The notes beneath the pieces were generated by a model, which made no database searches, was not told the origin of the DNA, and saw only the letters and a program-made list of their open reading frames with translations. A stretch of 64,000 nt of DNA. Source: Odontesthes bonariensis. Taxonomy: Eukaryota; Chordata; Actinopteri; Atheriniformes; Atherinopsidae. Positions 54,260 to 64,000 of the stretch are shown here, piece by piece (the first letter of the stretch is position 1; every line of letters starts with the position of its first letter). A program made the position numbers and the translations under genes. Location of the stretch: assembly GCF_027942865.1 (NCBI RefSeq), contig NC_134517.1, forward strand, positions 11,448,275-11,512,274, written 5' to 3'.

Positions 54260-56455
54260 TATTCTGAGTTATGCAGATAGATGATATGCTTTTATCTGTA
54301 ATGCAGGCGGGGGTCCGTGATGTGAAAATGATGACCAGCAAGAAAATATTGATCCATCACATGATGCTGTTTTTGGTTCTAGTTTCCAGTTGAGAGACAG
54401 AAGGGGATCTAATGAAGGTCTTTACAGCTTTCCACTCAGTAAGAGAGGGAAAAAAAAAGAGAAATGAAAGGGAAAAGACCTAAAAACCTGCGACTCGGTT
54501 GTCGCCACTTCTTTCCTGATGCATTTGATACATCTTGTCAAGTAAAAGACTTCACAGATACTGCTTGTTGTAAAAAGCTGACAAACAAGTGCTGAGCCCT
54601 CAGAAGTTTGAGGCTGATTCAACTGATTTCAACATGTTTGACAAGTGAGCTCATTTATATCACAATTTAAATTTCATTTGCACTGAGTTCCTGTTGGTGC
54701 ACAGATACTAATTACAAAAACTTAACTACCCTTAGACATGGTTAGTCATTTCCATATTTACCACTGTTCTGAGTCATTCAAATCTGGAAACTGTAACAAC
54801 CACAATTATATCAATAACAAACAATGAGATTGCAGCTGTGCTGCTGCGGTGCACGGCGATGACTTGACGACATTCACCAAACAGTTTTCGGTGAGTAGAT
54901 GAACGTATTTTATGCCATAGGTAAGGTCCAGGTTTAAAAAAAAAAAAAAACGAACTTCCCCTTTAACAGTCCCATGAGTCACCCAAAGTCTCCAACCCCT
55001 CATATAGCTACAAACGTTCTGTTCAGTTCTGCTTAATTCAGTTATAATGGGTTCAATTAAATTTAGTTCAATAATAATTAATGCATCCCAGAAGGGGAAT
55101 TATATTGCTGTTATAAAAAATTATTGTCATAATAAAATGAAAATTAAATAATTTGACAAACGTTTGGAAAGTTGGAGTTTAGCAGAGATAATTGTAGTTC
55201 TAATCATCAGAGACTGGGTGGAGCTGCAAAGCTGTTTGGTGAGCATTGATCAGTGGATTGGCCAGTAGTCCAGAAATTCAGATTAATTCATCAACATTTT
55301 TCAGCTAACTTGTCGAGCTACTTTTATAGTTTAGCAGGTAATGTATTTGCTTACCTCAGCTTTGAGTGGGAATGTATGTGCAGCTCTAACTCATCCATCT
55401 TTTTGCCACCTAAACAGGCACCTTGCCTCCAGATTATCTTTCCCAAAGGACTTTGTAATCAATTGTGCAGAGAAAAGCAAAGATCAGCTATTAGAGAAAA
55501 TGATTGGTGTAATGTTCTTTTAAGAAGACTTGTTAGGGAGACTGAGTTCTCAGAGAAAGACTTGTGCAATTACCCACCATGTCTGTCTCTCCTGATGTGC
55601 TCCTGTCACCTTTTAGCACACACACACACACAAAACAGGGTCCATTCTCATTTTCCATAGCTTCGTCTCCCTCTTATTTGTTGTGCTCTATTTTCTGCTC
55701 TATTGTTTTGATACTTGCCCTGTCCTCCAACCCTCTTCTGTGCACACATCCTCATAGTCATCAATGCTTTCAGTCTTTTAACACAGTTGCCTTGTTTTTT
55801 TTTATTAGAAAGTTAATTCTTTGTTGGATTCAAAATATTAAAAGCCAAGTCAATAAACATGTGACCATTACAGAACTTTTTTTTTTTTCAGGGCATTTAT
55901 TTTGTTGATTTGAATGCTAAACAAGGCTTCCTGTGTTTTAAGAAAAACCTTACATCATGTATGACTACAGGATAACATACAAAGTAATAGTTTTCCTGCT
56001 TTTCCTATTTGCCTTTTTGAATTGCAGGATATTTTAGGTTGGTTATCTATAGCTGTATCTGTAGCTATATATCTGGTGAAATGTGAGAATTGTAAAATGC
56101 AAAGGGAGCTCGCCTCAGGGTCCCGCCTGCCTAAAACTGCTTATTCGGTGTAAAGTAAAATCATCTTGACTTGCGTAGAGAATTCATCATACCTCAGAGC
56201 TATGCGAGGGCTTCTTTTGTCTTCTTCATCTTTTGTTCTGTGTTTTCTTTTGTTCTCATTCTCTTTTCCATATATTAGATGTCATAGGCTTTTTATTCCA
56301 GATCAGCATTATTCATGCCACAAGTCCGAATGTCGCAGTTTTTACATTATAATGTAATTTAAGCCGAGCGCAAACATCATCATAATCCTTTCTTTTCACA
56401 TGTTTAAAAACAGCTGGATGAAAAGTCTTTAATTGTCTGTTAGATAGCTGCTCTT
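54260..56455. other. ube2f intron DNA, nothing firmly recognised
   Basis: A short TTAA-element-like end (AACTTCCCCTTTAA near 54952) may be half of a further palindromic element. The rest, including the 135- and 114-codon ORFs around 55253-55908, has no recognised domain. Confidence 0.3.
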
Positions 56456-56874
56456 TTAGTGGCAATGGGTCTCTTGCAACAACCATTCTTACGAACAGAT
56501 TTGTTCTTAAGTCGTGCGTACGAGGGATTTAAGAGAATTTGCGCATTCACCAATTTTTTCGTATTTTGAGTTTTCTTTCAGGTGCGAACAGAATTTATGA
56601 GTGATCCAGACCTGTCGTAGAAGTTTGCTTGACCAATGGATTGAATATTTAATTGCTTTGAAGATATCATAAATGAATAGATACATTATACCCCATAATT
56701 ATGCTGACTTTATTCCGTTTCACTTAAATTATGCACTAATTGAAGGTTAATTTGACTCTGTACATAACAAGGTCAATGGGAAGTGTAACCAGTTGCTGAC
56801 TTGCTACTTTTGGATGCCTTAGCGCGTCAGGCTCTTGGAAGAGAGCGTGTGTTCCGAGACCGTGTAGATATCCT

Positions 56875-58207
56875 CAGGGCTCCAGACTAACTTTTTTTCT
56901 TAGGTGCACCAGCACAAAGATTAGGTGCACCGAAATTTTCAAACGCATTGCATTTAACACTGCAGTTTTACAGGTTCACTTTATTTATTTATTAATTTTA
57001 AAATCGCTGTCCATAAATGTCTGTTAACTAGCAATCTGGTCAAAATAAAGTTCTTTATTTGAAGCACAATTCTACAAACTTACTGAACTTAACTTACTAA
57101 CTACTTACTGAAACTTACTGAAAAAGTGTTGGTGCTTAAAGTGCTTCACTGGCCTGAAATTTAAACTTAAAACATCTCAAGATAAATTAAATAAAAAGAA
57201 AATCTAAATTAAAATTGCAAGTGTTTTAAGGGCTTGAAACTGACCATCTCATGGCTCAATGTCTTATGGACTATCCTCCATTGCAGTCATATGCCCCCCG
57301 GATGGCCAACTCCTGTAGTTGGGTTAAATATATATATCAGTATATTCACCGGTCTTCCTCTCCTCAAGATACGGCCGTACACACTGACGCATTCCTGAAT
57401 GATCAGGTGCTTTCAGCTGCTGCCTGCCGCTGAAAGGCAGCTGGGACAGGGGACACTGAGCAGGTGATGTGTTTCATAGATGCGTTGTGCTTTTTCAGCG
57501 TTTCAATTCGAAATGTATTAGAACCAGTCACAAATGCACTATTGCCACAATTTACAGAAAATGCAGTGCATTATATTATCGGCTTTACTATATTTTAGCC
57601 AGGGAAACTGGTCAAGCCACTCTCTTAGAAATGTATACACTTTACCCCTTTTAATTTCAGATGGTTCTGGCTCGGAGTTGATCGTATGTGGCTCATTACC
57701 TGATGCTAGCTCCGGATGCTAGCTCATTATCTGTTGCTAGCTCCGGACCAGGGCATGACATAACGTGGGAGGTTGATGGCTCCGTGTCAGAGCATTGGTT
57801 GGGGTTATTTTCGGACGAATCAGGCCTTAACTTAACCAAAAAGTTGTCAATCGTTCTTTTCTTGTTATCACCCGCGGCTACATCCACTGTTTATCTGACG
57901 GGCCGAGGTTCATCACCTCTCTGTCTGACTACAGCATGCACGTGTTCAAACGTACACGCGTACACGGGCCAATCAGAGGGGGGTCCCGCCCTTCACTATC
58001 TCTGATTGGTTTAGACCACGAAATGGGTCTAATGTGTGTCTGTTGTTGAAGCACAGGGAGACTTTCAGAGTTGCGTAGACTTTTTTTTTTTTTTTCTCCT
58101 TCCCTCGAACGGGTGGTTGCACCGGTGCAACCTGACATTTTTTTTAGGTGCACAATTGAGAAAATAGGTCGCATGTGCGACCAAATTGGTCGCACTCTGG
58201 AGCCCTG
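56875..58207. mobile_element. DNA transposon with 5-bp TSD, interrupting the Harbinger relic
   Basis: Ends CAGGGCTCCAGACTAAC and, inverted, CAGGGCTCCAGAGTGCG, flanked by ATCCT (56870-56874, 58208-58212). Subterminal sequence carries repeated AGGTGCACC words, direct on the left and as GGTTGCACCGGTGCAACC on the right. The 1333-bp interior has no recognised domain. The break falls inside the Harbinger relic reading, which resumes on the other side. Confidence 0.78.
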
Positions 58208-58750
58208 ATCCTTGCGGAGAGAGACAAATGGCTTACATCGCAATTTAGATTGCCAAGGACTGTGCTGCTGCAAATATGCAGTTTGCTAGAGCCAAAACTC
58301 CAGAGAAACACGCCGATCAAACTCAATTTCACCACACGTCCATGTCATCACTACCCTTGGATTTTTAGCCACGGGAACCTTTCAGAGGGAGATTGGAGAC
58401 AGATCGGGCGTGTCCCAGTCCTCTGGGACAACCCCGATCTGAGTCGTGCGCTCCCCTTGGTCATCAAAACTCTCATCAGTTTATCACCCATTGAACATCA
58501 TATTCCCATACACTGCCATCCAACAAATATAAATTAAGAAGAACTGTCATGCCATGGCTGGACTGCCAAACATAATCGGTGCAATGAACTGCACACATTT
58601 ATGTATCAAAGTAGCTGTGCTGTTGTGGAGCTCACTGAGCTGAAGGTCAGGTGGGTGTGTCTCGATACAGCGGGGGCAAACTGCTCTATAGTCCAGAAAA
58701 GGCATGCTGCGTTTTGCACAATATTGCCATGAACGAGGGTCTCTCACTAC

Positions 58751-59441
58751 TAGTGGTGCAACGGATCATCATTGATCCGTGATCCGTTCGGATCAATTAT
58801 TTCGGTTCGGTACACACATGATCCGCTGATTGATCTATGAAAAAAAAAATTGTGCGCATGTTCAGTCCTAACACAGCCGTTATACTAGTGCTACGCCTGT
58901 TTCCATATACTCGCGCTGCCACACAAACCTGTCGCCTAGGTTACCACACAGACATAACACGTAGCTGACATAGCGATAGCTAACATAAAGAAAACCCCTA
59001 ACCTGCAACACAGCGTGGTCATGGCGAGCGGAGGAACAGAAGAGCTTGAACGCCCCACGTCATTTAAATCCCCTGTGTGGGAGCATTTTGGCTTCCCTGT
59101 CAAATTTAATGAAGAAGGAAAGAGGTTGGTGGATAAAACAGTGACGGTGTGTAGGCACTGTGGCACAAGAAAGCCACACAACAGTGGAAACACATCGAGC
59201 ATGGCCACGCATTTGCAGCAACATCACCCCGGTGTTTCACTGACAGGAGTGAAACCGAAAGTGGCTCAACAACCGATCATCACCGCGGCATTTAAGCAGC
59301 CCCTTCCTTTATAGGTGCAGACATGAGACATGTTGAAAAGAAGATGTTAATTGTGCACTTTAAGTTGATTTTACATATTTCAATTTAATAATTTAAAAGT
59401 GTTAATAAACAAAAAGACAAAACATGTTTATTTCTCTTGTC

Positions 59442-59480
<39 letters not shown>

Positions 59481-59559
59481 ATCCGAAAAATGATCCAATC
59501 CGTGACTCTGATCTGAGGAACGATCCGAACCGTGAGTTCTTTGATCCGTTGCACCCCTA
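58751..59559. mobile_element. hAT-type element with an intact BED-finger ORF
   Basis: Ends TAGTGGTGCAACGGATCA and, inverted, TAGGGGTGCAACGGATCA, with a perfect 8-bp TSD CTCACTAC (58743-58750, 59560-59567). GATCCG words repeat in both subterminal regions. Length is 809 bp, with a poly-T tract at 59441-59476. It encodes only the DNA-binding N-terminus, so it is a nonautonomous deletion derivative. It interrupts the Harbinger relic, whose translation continues across the TSD. Confidence 0.88.
59015..59314 (+). CDS. BED zinc finger protein fragment (hAT transposase N-terminus)
   Basis: A 99-codon ORF with a complete BED finger: SPVWEHFGFPVKFNEEGKR gives the aromatic start, VTVCRHCGTRKPHN gives C-x2-C, and SSMATHLQQHHPGVSL gives H-x3-H. 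This is the DNA-binding domain of hAT transposases and of ZBED proteins. The reading frame stops at 59314 after ITAAFKQPLPL, with no catalytic domain. The Met at 59021 (GTCATGG context) is the more likely start. If expressed it could bind hAT ends without cutting; this is inference. Confidence 0.65.
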   Translation: MVMASGGTEELERPTSFKSPVWEHFGFPVKFNEEGKRLVDKTVTVCRHCGTRKPHNSGNTSSMATHLQQHHPGVSLTGVKPKVAQQPIITAAFKQPLPL

Positions 59560-59654
59560 CTCACTACCTGAATCAGCCCAGGTTGACAAAAGACCCCCTC
59601 ATGGACCGCCCCATCAAAGTGACATCATGATGAGGAAACAGCTGATTTGCACGG

Positions 59655-60600
59655 CTTTAGTTGCAGTCATCGAGCGCCTGGTCATGGCGAGACTCTGTGC
59701 AGGCCAGTCAAGTTCTTCCACACCAAACTCGCTCATCCATGTCTTTATGGACCTTGCTTTGTGCACTGGTGCGCAGTCATGTTGTAACAGGAAGGTGCCG
59801 TCCCCAAACTGTTTCCACAACGTTGGGGGCATGAAATTCTCCAAAATCTCTTGGTATGCTGAAGCATTCAGAGTTCCTTTCACTGGAACTGAGGGGCCAA
59901 GCCCAGCTCCTGAACAACAACTCCACACCATAATCCCCCCTCCACCAAACTTTACACTTGGCACAATGCAGTCAGACAAATACCGTTCCCCTGGCAACTG
60001 CCAAAGCCAGACTCCTCCATCAGATTGCCAGATGGAGAAGCGTGATTCATCACTCCAGAGAACGTGTCTCCACTGCTCCAGAGTCCGGTGGCGGCGTGCT
60101 TTACACCACTGCATTCGACGCTTTGCATTGCATTTGGTGATGTTTGGCTTGGATGCAGCTGCTCGCCATGGAAACTCATTCCATGAAGCTCTCTGCGCCC
60201 TTTTCTGAAGGCCACATGAAGTTTGGAGGTCTGTAGCGATTGACAGAAAGTCGGCGACCTCTGCACACTCAGCATCCACTGACCCCACTCTGTCATTTTA
60301 CGTGGCCTACCACTTCGTGGCTGAGTTCCTATCGTTCCCAATGGCTTCCACTTTGTTATAATACCACTGACAGCTGACTGTGGAATATTTAGCAGCGAGG
60401 AAATTTCATGACCGGACTTGTTGCACAGGTGGCATCCTGTCATGGTACCACGCTGGAATTCACTGAGCTCCTGAGAGCGACCCATTCTTTCACAAATGTT
60501 TGTACAAGCAGTCTGCATGCCGAGGTGCTGGAATTTATACACCTGTGGCCGTGGAAGGAACACCTGAATTTAGTTATTTGAATGGGTGAGTGAATACTTT
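59655..60600 (-). pseudogene. Truncated Tc1-type transposon
   Basis: On the minus strand, reading from about 60600, the leader text CCACAGGTGTATAAATTCCA precedes MGRSQELSEFQRGTMTGCHL (start near 60486), the Tc1 paired-like HTH, with PQSAVSGIITKWK and the basic GRPRK hinge. A frame change follows near 60300. The catalytic part then shows [12 protein letters not shown] (first Asp), [13 protein letters not shown] (the glycine-rich box) and [18 protein letters not shown] (second Asp). After DWPAQS it stops matching, where the third acidic residue motif (usually PDLNPIE) should follow. The 3' end is thus lost and both frameshift and truncation make it nonfunctional. It abuts the Harbinger relic. 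Confidence 0.8.
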
Positions 60601-60609
60601 TAGTTACAG

Positions 60610-62320
60610 ATGTAATCATAACAGCTTGATTAAGGGCAACTGGACTTCTTCTTGGATGATTACCATGACCATGACCTGGATCAACATAGCTACAGCTGTG
60701 ATTTCTGAGTATTACTCAATCATATCTGTCCTTTGCAATTTTTGTTTTTAAAGGTTGAAAGCTAGAAATGTATTTTTTTACAAATGTCTGTATGTTTATT
60801 TCAATTGAAAATCTTCTTTTCATCAGATTTTGATATGTTTTTACGACAAACCAGAGCTGGAAAGACACCAATAAGTAGCAAGTTTTACTAACTGCAAACA
60901 TGGATGAAGGATGTATCTGTTGAGCTGTCAGTGAAAAGCTTTCACTGATGATGAGGAGAAGGAGGAGACGAGTAAAGAGGGTTTCAGAATATCCTCAGGG
61001 CAAGACGAAGTTCAGTAGTTTAGGATTGTACGGGAGCTCCTCTCATTGAGTCTGTCGAGGTGTCTTCACCAGCTGTAAATGGGTTTGGAAGCTGAGTCCA
61101 GCACCCACCCACCCATAAGTTGGTTCTGATTGTGACTTTGTCTACAATTTCCTAGTTATATACGCCTTATCAAGCTTTATCCCAATAACTTGTTAAAACT
61201 AACTTCATAGCTTGTGGACAAGCTAACCTTTTATTGTGCTGCTCTACATTTTTCAGTGACTATACTGTGTCTTTTTTAAATTTGTTGAAGTAAACTAGCG
61301 TGACCCATCTCTACTTGTTGGTTTTGTATGTAATGCTAGATGTTTGTGTATATTATACCATAACTTTATCAAATTTTGATATTTTTACCATGAATTGACA
61401 TGGAACTTGTCAAATGTTCCATTTGGAACATACTGCGAACGCTAAAGTATTAAGTCTGAGTTGTTCCCAGTCCTAATCTGCGGGAGATTGGTTTTTCCCA
61501 TGCAGCAGCTCTGTGCTGCGACCCAGTGTCCTCTCAATCTTTTGAGGAAAGAGGCCACCAGCGACACTCTGGGTTGAACACATTCTGACCCGTCCTACTT
61601 TGGGACGTTTCACAAAGCGATAAGAAGAAATTGATGTTCAGATCGCCTTGTCTTTATGTTGTAGATGTGCTTGATTTGTACATTGAAAATTAGTGTACTG
61701 TTGTGCACATTGCTGCTGAAAGCTGCATACCAAAGAGTGGGTGAATTAGAGTCAACGGGAGGTTGCATTGAAAAAAGAAAAAAGGTTTTATATTTATGAC
61801 TTTACAAGGGTGTTAGTCATTGAATTATTCTGTCGGTATCCAGTTTCAGGGTAAAGTGATTGTATAACAAGTCGGGCTCTAAAAAAAAACTACCATTCTA
61901 CCACTTTATTTCAAACACCCTCAAATACAGCCTCATTTTAAGATATTAAGCAATATTCATGCATAACATTAATACTTTATGAAGATATTTGTTTCTGGTT
62001 GGGTAATACGAGCCCTATGAGATCCCTCACACTGCATCCTTATATGACTTAAATGATTCACTTATAAAGGGCATTAATTGTTTGAAAGCTTTGCTTCTTA
62101 TCATCTCTCTTCTAAAGACCTAGAAATAAAAAGGAAAATGTACATGTGAACGAATTTCTGTTTAAATTGATGAATAAATATATAAAGTAATAGATCATTT
62201 TCTCTTAGGATTTCTGCCATATCTCTAACTGTATCTTTTCAGCTCAGTGGAACTTTAGTTTTTTCTCTTTTTTTTTTTTTTTTCCCCCTGCAGTATTGCG
62301 GCAGCGATGCATTTTCAACA
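60610..62320. other. ube2f intron DNA, nothing recognised
   Basis: No exon, repeat boundary or conserved ORF was found. A few A- and T-rich runs are present. Confidence 0.35.
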
Positions 62321-62325
62321 CCAGT

Positions 62326-62970
62326 ATCCGCTGAAGATTCAAAGATTCTTTATTGTTAAAAACAGGCTGAAACGAAATTAATCTCTTTGGTCCTGGTGCA
62401 AGCCCAATTAAAAAAAAAAAATAAATAAATAAATAAAAAAAAATAGAATAAAAAAAGAAATAGCTTACTAAGGAAATATATAAAGTAAGATAAATAAAAT
62501 ATGTAAATGTAATTAAACAGTCCTGTACCATTCAGGTAGTGTGCATTTAGGAATAAAGTGACAATTGTAGTGTTCAGAGTTGTGCAAGGTTTTTTTTAGG
62601 GGGGGGTTGTCCACCAGAGTTTAACGGTCACACAGCTTCCAGGTAAAAGTTGCTCCTCAGTCTGGTTTCCTGCTCTTAAAGCTCCTCAGCCTGAGCGGAG
62701 GGGGGGGGGGTCAAACAGTGTGTCCGCGGGGTGAGTGGGATCCCTCATGATTCCAGCATCTGGAGGTATAAATGTCCGTGGTGGTGGATAGGCTGTGTCC
62801 CACAGTCCTTTGTGCAGCTTTCAGCACCCTCTGCAGCGCTCTCCACCGCACATCTGTAGAACCATGTCAGGACTGAGCTCCCGAGTCCGGCGCGTCTCAA
62901 CCTCCTGAGGAAGTAGAGGCGATGGTGTGCCTTCCCAATCAGGCGGGAACGCCTCACACTTCCTTCCAAA
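62326..62970 (-). pseudogene. Non-LTR retrotransposon fragment (Rex1/L2-like)
   Basis: On the minus strand, 62969-62850 reads GKAHHRLYFLRRLRRAGLGS then SVLTWFYRCAVES, a highly typical C-terminal stretch of fish LINE polyproteins, after which an internal deletion shifts to the ALQRVVKTA-like region. The plus-strand left edge (GATTCAAAGATTCTTTATTG) is the reverse complement of the 3' tail. No enzyme domain remains. Confidence 0.65.
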
Positions 62971-62974
62971 GGGG

Positions 62975-64000
62975 GAAATTACAGTTGCTATAATTAATTG
63001 TGCAGTCAGTTTTCCCCCGACATGACATTTCTGTGCTGCAGTCAGGTAATCAGAATGTTTAATGTCAGCAAGCAGGCCAACCTGTGGTCAGTGTGTAGAA
63101 CGCTGAATTTAAACATAATTTAAAATGTTACACAGTTTTAAACACAAAATTTTGCCTGGCAATTTAGAAATAAGGATTAATAAATAATTGTTTTATACCT
63201 TTTAACACTGTGGAAGAAATGTGTTAATTAAGCTAGAAAATTTGTGAGTTGTAATCGTGTTAATGTGTTTGTGTGCGAGGCAGAGGGCACGTGTACTGAT
63301 TGAAGACACTCATGAATTATTTATGACCTCTTACTGCAGTATTTATGCAGTAGAAGTTCACCGTTGTCTTCCCTCCTCTTGCTGCTTTTGCAACTATTCA
63401 TCCGTCTTATGCTTTTGATGCTCTACTCTTTTCTTTCTTTGCTCGCCTCTATAACAGTCTTTACAGATGGATATTTTATTGTGTTTCGTCCCATTTATAC
63501 TACAGTTTAGACTGCAGTCTAATTCAGTCGTTCATCTGTATTTCATACATTGAAAACATTGTGGTGAAGTTTGTTGCTCATTTCTGAAGTCCTTTTCTAA
63601 AGTTCGACTTGCAAGGCATTAAGAATATGTTCTTTGAGTGTTACGTTTTAATTTGTTCATAAACGATGTCGGTGGCATCTGTTTTTCTTGCACCTTTATA
63701 TGCAGGTTGTATTGTCAGGTGTAAATATATATATGTATATTTAAGTCAGATGTATTGGAGAAATGTGTCAAGATTCAAACAACTAAAGTTGTAATTTGCT
63801 ACTTACAGTTAAATGAAATGGTATTGATGGCATATGATATTTGAGCTCTTTTTATACTTTGACAGCTGATCAAGCATTTTTAGAAAGGAGGTCCTAGACT
63901 GATGGATTCTGACTGCTTGGTCAGCAGAGGCCATGTTCATGTGCACACACTCAGTAATTACATGGCCAATTACCAAGTTCTTTCCCCTGCTCCTAGTTTC
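62975..64000. other. ube2f intron DNA to the window end, nothing recognised
   Basis: No splice-flanked segment encoding the next part of UBE2F was seen. Short ATATAT and TGTG runs only. Confidence 0.35.

Larger units (their letters stand above)
56790..59670 (+). pseudogene. PIF/Harbinger transposase relic, interrupted twice
   Basis: Plus-strand fragments in protein order: around 56840-56874 the text translates to a VFRDRVDI-like segment; after an insertion (56875-58207) 58213 onward gives ERDKWLTSQFRLPRTVLLQI and then PIEHHIPIH. 58550-58600 gives GLPNIIGAMNCTH, where the first catalytic Asp is replaced by Asn. 58680-58745 gives CCVLHNIAMNEG; after a second insertion (58751-59559) 59568-59660 gives LPESAQVDKR and [10 protein letters not shown], the C-terminal end. 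The middle of the catalytic domain is deleted. This is a different Harbinger lineage from the 15.4-kb element. Confidence 0.65.

Noticed and set aside
59399..60208. 269-codon plus-strand ORF
   Set aside because: It combines a poly-T tract (Phe run), the end of a hAT element, a Harbinger C-terminal scrap and the antisense of a Tc1 transposase; not a gene.
52560..64000. Remaining ube2f coding exons
   Set aside because: I looked for codons for DEGYYQ, the conserved HPNI region and the catalytic Cys segment between good splice sites and found none; they are probably beyond the window.

Overview
This is a stretch of animal nuclear DNA, almost certainly from a teleost (ray-finned) fish. The genes have short GT-AG exons in long introns. 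The repeats are fish types: tRNA-derived SINEs, L2/Rex/RTE-like LINE tails, PIF/Harbinger, hAT, piggyBac and Tc1 elements, and many small TTAA-flanked palindromic elements. I see no prokaryotic gene organisation.

Three host genes can be supported, all on the plus strand. (1) 3840-11197: a six-exon class I SAM-dependent methyltransferase (272 aa). (2) 19080-27968: a tandem paralogue with the same six-exon design (275 aa). Exons 1, 2, 3 and 5 have exactly the same lengths in both genes (111, 161, 217, 138 bp), so they arose by local duplication. (3) From about 38.7 kb to beyond the window: the 5' half of ube2f, a NEDD8-conjugating E2 enzyme. Its coding exons are at 40203-40317, 49524-49553 and 52473-52538; the catalytic half lies past the right edge or was not found.

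Mobile DNA is prominent in the remainder, and many boundaries can be read to the base from target-site duplications (TSDs). 0-12 kb: gene 1 with a Tc1 relic upstream and SINEs, a Harbinger-type element and a TTAA element in its introns. 12-15.4 kb: a hAT element with a perfect 8-bp TSD, a TTA-flanked element, and a less certain repeat. 15.4-19 kb: a full-length two-gene PIF/Harbinger transposon whose right end lies only about 120 bp upstream of the start codon of gene 2. 19-28 kb: gene 2, with a 3.9-kb piggyBac-type element with very long inverted arms in intron 3 and two TTAA elements in intron 5. 28-38.6 kb: intergenic DNA with a second copy of the 13-kb hAT, LINE fragments and a palindromic TTAA element. 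38.6-64 kb: ube2f, whose introns hold a 13-bp minisatellite split by a 2.4-kb transposon, hAT and TTAA elements, and a nested pile (56.5-60.6 kb) of a Harbinger relic broken by two later insertions and abutting a Tc1 relic.

The most unusual signals are: the minisatellite whose antisense strand is open in all three frames and which was cut by a transposon with a 5-bp TSD; the piggyBac element with hairpin-rich arms over 1 kb long; and the repeated occurrence of the exact CRE/ATF octamer TGACGTCA inside several different transposon families. All identifications were made by reading sequence and recalling families; no database search was run.
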